This document shows, piece after piece, positions 32,922-43,806 of a DNA stretch of 64,000 nt; the first letter of the stretch is position 1, and each line of letters opens with the position of its first letter. The notes beneath the pieces are model-generated. The model did no database searches. It worked only from the letters and a program-made list of their open reading frames with translations, and was not told the origin of the DNA. The position numbers were made by a program, and so were the translations under genes. The DNA is from Lantana camara (lineage: Eukaryota > Streptophyta > Magnoliopsida > Lamiales > Verbenaceae). Location: contig CM074858.1 of the NCBI GenBank assembly GCA_037501455.1, positions 89,874,501 through 89,938,500 of the forward strand. Reading direction: 5' to 3'.

Positions 32922-35900
32922 TGTAACGCCCCGCTCATCAGATAAATAAGGTACGTCACCTTTCAACCTTTTTATGTGTTTAATTATGTGATTGGTGCGT
33001 TGTGTGGCCCTCTTTTGGACTCTTTTAGAGTTAGGGCCCTTTTTGTAATTTTCTTCTTTTAGGGGGTTTTTCCGGTCACTTCTCGTTCGGTAGAGATTTT
33101 GACTTCTTTGACCCCTCCTTTGCGTCCGGGGCATCGAGACGAGTCCGTAGACTCTAATTTTGCCCAATTCTGACTTCGTTAGCCCGTTCTTCCGATCGTT
33201 TTTGAGTACGAGGATCCGAGATATATACTAGGGTTTCCTCGTTTTGCGTGCCAAATCAGATCAGCAGCCTTCATCGTCTTCCTCCAGCGACAGACACTAT
33301 TCACACACAGTGAAGGTGTGAAAACACACACATGCTCCATGCTCGTTTTCCCTCGTTTCTCGACGGAATTCGACGAACCAATAGTGGAAATTTATCAGCT
33401 CGACGAGCCCGTCACAAACGTACCAGTTTCGTGGCCTGAAAGTGACTAGAGGCGGCGCAGCGGTAGTCCGACGGTGGCGGGTTGCGCCACCTCCACGCCG
33501 GCGGCGTTCCGGCGACTCTCGCCGGCCAACAACCACCCTACCCCACGTTTTCGACCCTTCCCGTTCCATTTCCGGCCTCCTTTTTGAGCGAATCGCGGCG
33601 GAGATGGCCGAATCGGCGGTGGCGCAGCGGCTGAACTTCGGCGGTGGATTGGGCCCTCTTCCCGACCGGTTTTGGTGGTGGAGCCTTCACGAAAGTTGCT
33701 CGGATTGACGAGACTTAGCGGATGGCATCGACGGCGTTCCGAGAACCGGCCGGAGGCGGCGGACCGGTGGCGGACCGGGCCTAGACCGGCGGTCCGATTT
33801 TTCGGCGATTTGACTTGGGGTTTTTGTAGGGCTCGTTACAAGCTTTCCAACGGTATGCTCGGATTTCATTTTGGTTTTACGGTTTACGTTTAATTTCAGT
33901 TTTCGTATTATGATTTAAGTTCGGTTTTTCGTCAACGAAGTCCGGCGTGTTTGGCATTTTCTGAAATTGATTGAGGGCTTTTGTTGAGCAGGCCGAGACG
34001 TATGTTTCTGTCCTTCCGGGGATTTTTCCGACCACCGGAGGCGGTGTTCCGGTGGCGGCCGGTGGCTGTTCGACCGGCTACGGTAGCGGCATTCCGGTGA
34101 CTTTCGGACAGAAGGTCCCTTTCGTTGTGGTGAGTCCAACGCCACTTTCCGTTCGTCAATCGGATGCCTGGTTGATTTGTTGTGATTTATTTTGTGTATT
34201 TCTATTTAATTGAAATTAATTGTTTTAATTGCAATGAATTGTCAATTGCTTGAATTGTCGATCAATGTGAATTTCAATGTGTACGAAAGCATGTATTAAA
34301 TGAACTATGATATATGTTGATGCTTTGATTTATAATTTGAACTCCGATATGCCGTATTTGAGCTATTTGTCTAACTTGAAGGGGTGTATGTGTAATTTTG
34401 TAAACAATATGAATATTGTTTGATTTAATTAGGTAACCTTGTAATTGAATCCGTTTAGTGATATATGAATTGAGTATGCCAAGTGTGAATTATATAAAAT
34501 TGATATAGTTGGAATTGATATGCGACTTTGTGAGATTTAAATGATTTGAATGACTCTATTTTGTTTATTTTATAATTGTAAACCTGATATACTTGAGTTA
34601 TAAATGTTATATGAAGTTCATGACTTGATTGCAAGGAATTATGAAAGATATGAAATGATTGGGCTTGAAACCCTCATGTATGGAATGTACTTGAACGAAT
34701 TACTTGATTATGTAACTCCATAACATCATTTTACTTCTTATACCTCTCATATCATGTGTTTAGCATTGTCGTGCGTCTATGTGGTTTCATATTGAGTCAA
34801 TTCTCACAAGTACACATTGTTCCTTCTCTTGTACAGTTTGTTTCCAGGGTGGAGACTTCCAAATTGAATAGGCACCCTTATTGCTCTTGTTTCTTGTCTC
34901 GTGGTATTCCAGGTGAGGGTGTTTTCGTTCTAGTTACATATCAAACCCCATAACCCTTATGTGAAAAGCTTTGGCGAAAACCTTATGATTATATATGTTA
35001 CTTTTAAAAGTGGAGTCATCGAGTAAATACTGATTGATTGAGTAAATATTGATCGAGTAAATATTGATTGATCGAATAAATACTGATCGAGTAAACCCTT
35101 TTCAAATGGATTATGAAATATGGTATGATTCTTATGAATCAAATGTTTTGGCGAGAAAAGAATGATTGATTGATTGCACAGATTGGGGCCCAGGGGCTTG
35201 GTGTGAGTGGGGACCCGAGGAGGCAAGGGCTGACGGTAAACCCTCACACTAGTCCCACTATTGAATGGCGGTACCGGACCTCGTCAAGAGATTGGCGGGG
35301 AAAGGGAGCTGAGTGCCATCTGGGGAGTCATGTAACCCCTTTTGGTCAATGATTGGGTGGTCGGGCCTTGCAAACCCACCACCAACCCGGAGGAAGAAGG
35401 TTGGAACTTATTTATGATTGAAAATGATTGACTGATTGATTGAATATGATTGATTATTGATAGGCACTATGCGGGAAGGCCGGGAATCGGATTGCCCAAA
35501 CAAATATATTTAGGACATGGCATGTGATCTGAGTGTATTATGATATATTGCATGATCACCTATTTAATGTATTAATGATATTTGTCGTACACGGTCGGAG
35601 TTTGGTTGGAGATTGTGCATGCTCACTCGCCGAGCCTTATTGATTAACTATGATGTATAAACTTATTGAATTTAATATGAATAGTCGTAAAGTCCGAGCA
35701 TTGCTTAGTCATTCTTTTGCCCTTTTTGGGAACTAACTTTAAATAAAACCTTGCTCGGGATTTATGACTTGCATGTGCATGTTTCTATATGATATGTATC
35801 GCTCCTGCTCGCTCAGTCTTCTAGAGACTGACCCCTCCTTCCCCCTTTTTCCAGTTTCTTTTGCAGGCGTTGGTTACTAGGCGGAGTTAGAGTGTGGAGT

Positions 35901-36350
35901 CATTGTTCTAGTTTCACTCATTTACACTCACTGCATACTATATTGTCTTTAAGTACTGTATTGATTTATTATTGCTGGCCGGTGTACCCTTATTGAATTG
36001 ATATTGATTCGGGACAGGTTAGGTCAGGTTCTGGAGCCAGTTGAACCCGTTGTTATGTTGTTTTACTGTATTGATTCGGGACAGGTTAGGACAGGTGTAC
36101 TGATTAGTGGAACCCGTATTTATATTCGTATTGGATTTCCATTATTTCATGAATATTACATGAATGATTTCCTTGCTTCCGCATTTTGGGTTTTGTTGAT
36201 GGTTCCAGGGTTAGCTTCCGCCTAGTCAGGACTGTACTTTTGATTGTCACCCGTTCGCTGTGAGTCCGATTCATGTGTGGACTGCCTATTTCATATGTGG
36301 ATTAGACTCATAGTGCGGGGGATGTGGTGCCTATCGTCCCGGGTGCTACA
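32922..36350 (+). repeat. LARD 3' LTR (3429 bp)
   Basis: This is a direct repeat of 26302-29735. The two copies share every tandem tract described for the 5' LTR and differ only by scattered substitutions and small indels. Confidence 0.93.
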
Positions 36351-36756
36351 TTTCTTCTCTCAGAAACTCCATTAAGCTGAGGAGTTCCTGGAGAAGTCTA
36401 GTGAGAGATAATTCCATTATCTTTGAGATGACTAAGGAATTCTTCACTAAGATACTTGCCACCTCGATTAGATTAAAGTGTCTTGATCTTATGACCAGTT
36501 TAGTTCTCAACCTCCTTTTGAAATTCGAAGAATTTCTCAAAAGCCTCAGATTTGTACTTCATTAAATACACATAACCATAACGACTAAAGTCGTCAATAC
36601 AGGTTATGAAGTACTGATGATTGATTCGAGTGCTTATACTAAGTGGTCCACAAAGATCAGAATGGATCAAATCTAAGGTCTTAGTGGCTCGTTCCACACT
36701 CTCTGTAAAGGAGTTTTGGATATCTTTCCTTTGAGATAGGATTCACAAGAAGTTAA
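36351..36756 (-). pseudogene. Cop2 integrase catalytic core, inactive
   Basis: Reading down from 36756: CESYLKGK, then VERATKTLDLIHSDLCGPLS with the first Asp, YFITCIDDFSRYGYVYLMKYKSEAF, then IKTL-stop-SNRGGKYLSEEF, and GTPQLNGVSERR at the LARD boundary. The second catalytic Asp of the DDE triad is Asn (SNRGG for the usual SDRGG). A zinc-site cysteine is Tyr (CESY for the usual CESC). A stop lies in the core. Integration activity is lost. Confidence 0.88.
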
Positions 36757-37270
36757 CTATTTAAGGTCATTTTCAGAGAATGTCCCTAAGGTAGTTAACT
36801 TACTAATTCTGTTCTTGGAAATATGTCCTAATCTAGCGTGCCATAAAGATGCTGAGACTTTGTTATCTCTCTTACATTTTGTTTCTCGTTGTATATTCAA
36901 AATATTGGTGTTTTGAGTTAGATAAAGTTCATTGTTCAATGTACCAAGGTGTATTAAAAAATCATTCTTTTTAAGGAAAAGGTTACCATTCTTAATATTA
37001 GTTTCATAACCTTCACAATCAAGTGTTGGAACTGGAATAATATTACGAATAATGTTTGGTACATAAAGGACTTTATTTAAAACTAAAACAAAACGATCTA
37101 AATCTAATCTAATTGTGCCTAAAGCTTGAGCCTCAATGCTTGAGCCATCTCCAATCTTCAAGACACATTCTCCTCCTTTGAGCTGTCGAACCTCACTTAG
37201 CATCTGTACATCATTATAAATATGAGATCTACAACCGGTATCAAGTACCCAAGAGTTTAACAGAAAGATT
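36757..37270 (-). pseudogene. Cop2 protease and pre-integrase region
   Basis: The sequence just above 37203 gives LNSWVLDTGCRSHIYNDVQM, the retropepsin active site with DTG intact. The 148-residue frame 36757-37203 follows with GDGSSIEAQALGTIRLDL, VLYVPNIIRNIIPV and SASLWHARLGHISKNRISKL, the HxxxxH half of the integrase zinc site. It cleaves the polyprotein in a working element. It ends at a stop near 36757. Confidence 0.85.
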
Positions 37271-38115
37271 TACTGCAACGAGAAACATACCTTTCTTTAG
37301 AGTAGCCTTGTACTCCTGGTAGTTTCTCTTCCAATGCCCCGATTTGCCACAATGGAAGTAAACGTCCTCTTTATGATCACGTTTTTTCTTTTGGGCTTTC
37401 CCTTCTTGATGCCGTCATTGGGCTTAAGGGATTTCTACTTCTTTTGGGCTTTCTTGCCCTTGCCTTTGGGAGGCTTAGAAGAAGATGGAGCTGTGACCAT
37501 CATAATCTTGTTGTCCTTCTTGATCGTGCTTTCAGTAGTCACAAGCTAACTAATCAGCTTAGCTACAGTAGCATTTACACGATTCATATTGAAGTTAAGG
37601 ACAAAAGGGTTAGATGATGGTGGGAGCGAGGCTAGTGACTAATCCACCGAAAGCTCGTCTCTCAGTGGCATGTCCATGGAGGCAAGTTTCTCAGTAAGAG
37701 CGAGAAACTTGAGTCCATATTCATGGACACTTGTACCTTCCCTTATTCTCAAATGGAACAATTCTTTTGAGGTGTTATACCTTGTAATATGCTCATGAGA
37801 GCGGTAAATTTGCTCTAAGTGGTCGTAGATCTCACAAGAGAATTCCATTGATTCATGCTGTCTTTGCATGTCTGGAGACATGTTAGCGAGCATGAGACAA
37901 CAGACTTGGAGATTATCATCCTTCCACTTCTGGATCGCGTCCTGCTCAGCCCGGGTCGGAGCTTCCCCTTCGGGGATGGGCTTCGCCTCGCAGAGAACAT
38001 AGGTTCTCTTCTCAGAATCTAGAACGATTTTTAGATTCCTAAGCCAATCAGAATAGTTGGGACCAGTCAACTTGTTTGACTCGAGGATCGATACTAGAGG
38101 GTTTTTGGTTACCAT
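37271..38115 (-). pseudogene. Cop2 gag
   Basis: The ATG at 38115 opens 158 residues (MVTKNPLVSILESNKLTGPNYSDWLRNLK...RYNTSKELFHLRI...MPLRDELSVD), a typical Copia Gag with the 'L.G.NY..W' start. After the stop near 37639 the zinc knuckle region reads YFHCGKSGHWKRNY at about 37330-37375. The first and last cysteines of the CCHC motif are both Tyr, so RNA binding through it is lost. The stop and knuckle damage make it a pseudogene, although the N-terminal frame is intact. Confidence 0.87.
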
Positions 38116-39879
38116 TTCAAAACAAGAGAATCACAGAATCTACGACCTAAATGGAAAAACAGAGAACTAAGTGAGCATGCTGAATAATAACGATATACAT
38201 GAGATTAGGTCTTTAGTCTATGTTGCTCCTGTTTTTAGAAGATCTATATAATTCCTAAAGATCTTAGAGGAAACTTATTTTCCCAATAGGTACTAAGATC
38301 CTAAGTAATTTTATCTTGAACCCACGACTCGTGGCCATTCTAAATAATGCCCAAAGTAGGTACAACTTACCAATTCTAACTCGTGTGGAATTCTTTGTAA
38401 CATTCTTTATAATGTTTTCGCATCACCTATCTTTCAATATGGACCCACAACTCGTGTGACATCCATATTTATTAGGCGTTAAGTTAGATCCATCAATCAT
38501 TAGATCATGATCAAAATTTAGTTCAAACGACCCACGATTCACGAACATCGCCCTCCTTAAAATTAGTCATGAAATATTGATCATTCGGAAACTAAGAACT
38601 AATAGGTTTCACATAGCCACCCCACGACTCATGGACAACAACTAGCTTCCCCTATTAAACTTAAATCTTATTGATGATGCTAGGAATTTAATTCAAAGTT
38701 TGCACCTCGAATTAAACACCTATTTTCGAAATTAGCTTAATATTTTAAGGGAATTTTTCGATTAAATCGGATATTTGTCCGGTTCGGCCTCACCAACATA
38801 TATGTTATCCAATTCATTAGTCTTGTTTAATGCAAGTACAATTGAAATGCATTTCACACAAGCACGTAGCAGATAACATGTCCTAGCATGATAGTAACAT
38901 GAGATGATCATATGTTTATCCTATCCTATACATGATATGTGGGAGCCACTCCACAATCACAAGTTCTAACATACATGCCACATAAAACAGTTTAAATCAC
39001 ATAAGGGAATGGGAAATAAAACGATACCCTATCCATTACAATAATAGAAACCCTCCCTAACAATTTGAGGGGTCTTCACTTATGGCCTCCTTGTTATTTG
39101 TTGGTGGATCCATCTTACTCCATGGGTATAAATCTTCAAAGTAAAGGAAAAACCTCACTTCCTAAGATCTACTCTCTTTACATAAAATAATATGGCTCAA
39201 TCTTTATATTGGTCATAGACAAAAACACGGAGCATACCCCGGCCTAATAACAGTAATATGGAAAGCCACATAATAAATACATAACAGTACGCACATAAGT
39301 GGGGCACCAACCCCAATTGAAAAACACAACTATGGGGCTCCAACCCCAAATTTAAACCATCCATGTGCATAAATTAAAACATCACAAGACTAAAACCCAT
39401 GATCGCCTAACATGCATAAAATTGCAAGAATTTAAATTTACCCATAAATTAAAGAGGAATTTTTTTTTGCCATCCGTACTTTGCGCATATTTGCAATTTA
39501 CCATCTCGAACAACTTTCATGGCAAACCGCCATCTGAACTTTGCATTTGTAATAAGCCGCCATCTAAACCTTTTCTTGGTGGTTTTGGTGAAAATACAAC
39601 TGACGTGGCACATTTCAAAACATGCCACATGTCAAGTTTTTTAGCCAAAACCGCCAAAAGATGGCGGTTTGTTACAAATGCAAAGTTCAGATGACGGTTT
39701 GCAATGAAAGTTGCCTGAGATGGTAAACTGCAAAAATGGCCAAAGTATGGATGGCAAAAAATTTTTTTTCTCTAAATTAAAATTCCCACTTTAAGTTTTA
39801 ATAACTTAAAACTCGACCAAGATGCCATTCTTGTTCATGAGCCTTTTCAAATAATCCAAGAAACATTAAATAAATAAAG
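38116..39879 (-). other. Cop2 leader, truncated at its 5' end
   Basis: This non-coding leader is homologous in reverse to about 21840-22730 of the CopA fragment. It includes the two GGGGTTGG hairpins (39301-39347), a CCACGACTCGTGG-like repeat phrase recurring around 38320-38630, and a 319-bp foldback insertion at 39454-39772. It ends at a junction with Tat sequence near 39880, so the primer site and adjacent 5' LTR are absent. Confidence 0.8.
39454..39772. mobile_element. Foldback MITE with 9-bp target duplication (Mutator-like)
   Basis: The long inverted repeats run GAGGAATTTTTTTTTTGCCATCC... and ...GGATGGCAAAAAATTTTTTTTCTC. TAAATTAAA is duplicated at 39445-39453 and 39773-39781. The empty site is seen in the related leader near 22120. 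A 9-bp duplication is typical of Mutator-like elements. The inverted repeats extend to near the centre, so the transcript would form a long hairpin. Confidence 0.88.
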
Positions 39880-40286
39880 AAAGAGAACAACAATCGAAGC
39901 CGCTATGTCAGCCCGCCAAGAAGGCCCACACACAACTGCTTGGGAGATCGAGCTTCGGCCATCTCCCAGAGACAGGCCGATCTACGAGAGGGACTAAGTC
40001 GATGGCTTCCATATTTCGGAGTGACAGGGATGGCATTTCTCATTTCTCTAAGGATATACTCCAGACGTCCTATACAGGAGAGAGGATCCCTACCGGGCTC
40101 TCCCAGTACAAAGGGGCATCCGACCCTAAGAAGCACGTGATAAGTTTCGAGAACGTCATGCCCCTTCATCCTCACCCGTAACAGATCTAGGTGAAGCTAT
40201 TCGTCACAACGCTGATGAGACCGACAAGACTGGTTTATCCGTGTGCCGTCTCGTTGCATCAAAGACTACAATGGGTTTGTAGAAGC
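39880..40286 (+). repeat. Duplicated Tat gag fragment
   Basis: This matches 16955-17399, starting at AGAGAACAA(C/T) and ending at the same GAAGC target site, with one internal deletion near its right end. It joins the truncated Cop2 leader on the left and a CopA solo LTR on the right. Confidence 0.85.
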
Positions 40287-42437
40287 TATTGGGAAAATAC
40301 GGAGGAAACGCAGCGGAAATTTAAAATTTTTTCCCAAAAGGCAGAATCTAAACTTACAATTCTTATTCCCAATTCGTAGAGATTCAAGAACTCAATTAGA
40401 TCGACACTTTCTTGACACGTTTGAGCCACACACAAACACTCTTCAAGCGGCAAGTCCCCAAAGCTCCTTCGAATCTTTCAAGACTCCACGAAAGCAACCC
40501 TCTAGAGAAATAATCCTCACCAACCTCGATCACGATCTAAATAGGGAGGATGCTAGTTCTATGTTTAGTGTTTAGGCTCTAAGGTTTGTGTGATATAATT
40601 TGAAGAAGGAGATCGTCTATCAATCGCTTATGGGGTTTGAACTCTATGTATTTATAGGCTAAGGGGTTCGAACCCCATATGCTTATTGGACAAGGTTTCC
40701 TAAACCTTTTAGCTAAGGGATTTCTAGCTTGGAGAGAAAGACTCTCTACTTTGACTAAAAGTCTTCTTTTAACCAACTTGCTTAACAAGAAATAATATCT
40801 AACTATTTTAGATATTTTTTTTAATTAATTAATTATTCATAATAAATAACTTGATGCTAATAATTGATTATTTATTAGACTTTATATCTCCAAATTAGAA
40901 CTTTAATAATAATTCATAATTAAATTAAAGTCCATCAAATAATTAATCAAATTAATTATTTAATCATCACAATCACGTGACACGTGTCACGCAGGACACG
41001 TGTCCCACACGTGTGAATCACACGTGTGGCCCTTGACCAATCTTCCAAGCCTTAACCCTCGTGACCAGGCATTTGTGTGTGACCCTCTAGGTTCTTAATT
41101 CAATTAGCAGTAGCCCTAATTAATTAAGGGATAAATATTCTGAACATCCTGTACTATCACGATTTTTGGACTTTGCATCCCGAACTAAAAAAAGTCTGTA
41201 TTTGCATCCTCTTACTATTGTTTTGTGATAAATTACAACCTGGTTCCAATGGATGTGTGACAAGTACCCCAAATTTCTTCCACGTGTCACATGATAAGTG
41301 GAACTAGGTTGTAATTTATCACAAAACAATAGTTGAGGATGCAAATGCAGACTTTTTTTAGTTCGGGATGCAAAGTTGAAAAACCGCGATAGTACAGGAT
41401 GTTTAGAATATTTATTCAATTAATTAATCAGTCCACAGGTCACACAACTATAATCTAGCAATAGGTGTGTGACCCCTAGCTGAATAAGAATGTCTTAATT
41501 TGAAAGAACCTTTAAGTCATTGACATATGTGAGATAAAATCCTCCTACATCACATCTCTCAATCAAGATCTAGGGCAAAGGAATAATTAAAACCCCAATA
41601 ATCTCAATCTTAAAGTTAAGTGCATTCCATATGCATTTGATCTCGATCCAAGAAAGCCATTTCTTGGTCTCGATCCACTACCTTGGCTAAGGACTCCTCT
41701 ATGGTATAAGAATGACTTACACAATAAGAGATCAACTGTTGACACAAGTATAGGTCATTTATCGATTCTCATATGCTTCCATGTGCCACTTGTGCAACCC
41801 CAGAATGAGCTTTAAGTTGGTTGTCTAGGGCGGCATCCTTTAAAGCTTATACCTAAGACTGCAAATTTACCCCCCAAAGCATCGATGGAATCTCAAGTGT
41901 AAGGACTACTTAATCACATCAATAACTCATGAGATATTTCCTAATCTGGAAGTTTCTATTTCTAGAAATAGAAACTTCCTTTCCCATTTATGAATCTTCT
42001 CACACTGCACACCTTAGTGTACCTACTTAAAATAAGTAAGCACCCTCATGTATCACGCACGTATCACTCAATACACTTTGCACCCCATGAAATAAGGTGG
42101 TCCTTCTTAAGGCCGTGATCACATGAGCAAGCCTCGAATGAGTTATATTAACACTCCCACTGTCTTTTGGACTCATCGGCTTGGAGTGATTTCTAATCAT
42201 GACTTAAGTGATTTAGGGCTCGTTTCATGAGCCACTTCACCTAAATGGTTGAGTCCGATAAGTTATATTGATTAGAGGAGCTCTTATACATGCACAAAAA
42301 GTAAACATATAATCAAATAAGAGCATATAAAGAAGTGTTGCCTTAGTTCATTTATTATTCAAAGATTGCCCGTGATTTACCAAAGGAAAAGTACTAAGCA
42401 GACCATTACATTGGTTTTCAGGGCACTATTCCTAACA
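40287..42437 (-). mobile_element. CopA solo LTR, minus strand, at the same target site as Cop2
   Basis: The sequence runs TATTGGGAAA...ATTCCTAACA with GAAGC on both sides (40282-40286 and 42438-42442). Its left terminus carries the same TG-to-TA change as the Cop2 3' LTR and sits at the same Tat position, so both descend from one insertion. A 290-bp foldback element lies inside at 41128-41417. Confidence 0.9.
41128..41417. mobile_element. Foldback MITE in the CopA solo LTR
   Basis: The left arm GGATAAATATTCTGAACATC and right arm GATGTTTAGAATATTTATTC are inverted, and pairing continues through most of the element. AATTAATTAA lies on both sides (41118-41127 and 41418-41427), but the target is itself an AATT repeat, so the duplication length is uncertain. 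Uninterrupted LTRs at 15540 and 23110 show the empty site. Confidence 0.85.
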
Positions 42438-42442
42438 GAAGC

Positions 42443-43584
42443 TGCCACCCACTTACCTCCACTGCCTTTCCCAATTGGAAGGAGAGTCCCTTTGAGATTT
42501 CTTCACTAGATTGTCGAAGGAGGTCGTTAGGGTCGAAGAGCCAGGCATCGATCTCATCATGTCAGTCGTCTACCCCACGCTTTGCAACCGCAAGTGCCGG
42601 GAAAAGATAGTTAGGGTCATGCCCTAAAACCTGGTTGACATTCAAGAAATAGCCCGTGGCTATATGCGAGTCTAGAAAATGGAACTCACCCGCACCAACC
42701 ACCACAGCTCGAACTCGAACCCCAACAGAAATGAGGGCGAGTAGAAATAGAGTAAGGGGAAGGTCGACCCACCTGCCCAGGTTGACCGAAAAAGTTATAT
42801 TCCCCTCAATGCGTCTATCGAAGAGATCTTTACTATGATGGACAAAATGTTTCTGAATAAGCTAAAGACCATTCGAGAAAGTCCAAAGGCTCAGAAATTT
42901 GGTAAGTTTTGTGGCTAACACCAGCAGTGGGGCCATACCACTGAAGAATGCAACAACCTCCATAATGAGATCAAAAGACTCATTCGTGGTAGGCATGTGA
43001 AGGACGTCACCCACAAGATCAACCGCTTCTCTGAAAAATGAAGTAGGAGGGATCGGTCAAGGTCGAGATCTAGGTCACCCCCAAGAAGAGCTCGGAAGAA
43101 GCCGCTAGAGAGGAAGGATAATGACAACCTCGCAAACAACAACACTATCTACATGATAACTAGGGGTATGCAGGAGGGGACTCCAACACAGCTCAAAAAA
43201 GGACTTTTTAGAGAGCAGCTCGATAGTTTCACGACCAGCATAAAGAGATGCTGCAGATCAAGCAAGAGGAGGCGTGCGTTGGTAGAAAGTTAGCTTTAGT
43301 GATAATGATAGTCGCCCAGGCCCCCATCGAGAGGGTGAAACGTCTCGTTGTCCAGTGGTGGTGACCTTGGGAGTGGCTAATTATAATGTAACTATATGCC
43401 TTGTTGATAATGGAAGCTCAAGAAATATTATCCTTTACTCTACTATTGTTAAATTAAAATTGCATAATTTTAAATTTGACCCCATCTGGACCCCCTTAAC
43501 CGGATTCGGCGAATCTGAAGTACTCTCTTTAGGTTAAATCCGACTGTTGACCTCGCTGGGTACAGCACCATGTCGGGTGACCCA
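42443..43584 (+). pseudogene. Tat gag C-terminus, zinc knuckle and protease
   Basis: Gag continues with YLHCLSQLEGESLWDFFTRL and a knuckle-like KFCG-HQQWGHTTEECNNL near 42903-42955. An Arg/Ser-rich stretch (RRDRSRSRSRSPPRRARKK) near 43045-43100 follows. The protease is readable at 43355-43537 as VVVTLGVANYNVTICLVDNGSSRNII, where the active site DTGSS has become DNGSS. Stops and shifts are frequent. The frame runs to TVDLAGYSTMSGD at 43584, is cut by a Gypsy solo LTR, and resumes at 50423. Confidence 0.8.
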
Positions 43585-43806
43585 TGTAGCACCTCGCACG
43601 TGGGATACCACATCCCCCGCACTAAGATCCAAACTCGAATACAAAATGGAAAATCCATATCCAAGTCCAAATCATAGCGAAAGGGAGACACACACACCCA
43701 CTATGTTAGGCGGAGCTAAGACCGGACTCAGAATACGCATAAAAACCAAATAACAAATCACTATTAGCGGAAGCAATTCACATATATCATAATCCAGGAT
43801 CGAGGA

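Larger units (their letters stand above)
26302..36350 (+). mobile_element. Non-autonomous LARD-like Gypsy element with 3.4-kb LTRs
   Basis: The element starts TGTAACGCCCC and ends GGTGCTACA and is flanked by TTTCT at 26297-26301 and 36351-36355. Its LTRs (26302-29735 and 32922-36350) are nearly identical over their length, with one indel of about a dozen bases near 27180/33800. A tRNA-Met primer site follows the first LTR and a polypurine tract precedes the second. The 3.2-kb interior has no gag, protease, RT or integrase that I can read. That fits a large retrotransposon derivative mobilised by proteins from a related Gypsy element. LTR end sequences and length resemble Del/Tekay elements (inferred). 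Confidence 0.92.
17400..39879 (-). mobile_element. CopA Copia element, minus strand, truncated in its leader (Cop2)
   Basis: Read on the minus strand, it contains a partial leader (39879-38116), gag (38115 down), protease, integrase, RT-RNase H (to 24147), a polypurine tract and the 3' LTR (24137-17400). The 5' LTR and primer site are missing: at about 39880 the leader abuts a duplicated Tat fragment. Insertions within it are a 0.95-kb solo LTR, a Gypsy LTR with a CopA fragment, the 10-kb LARD-like element and a foldback element. The left target site is GAAGC. RT, RNase H and integrase have lost catalytic residues, so it is dead. Confidence 0.88.
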
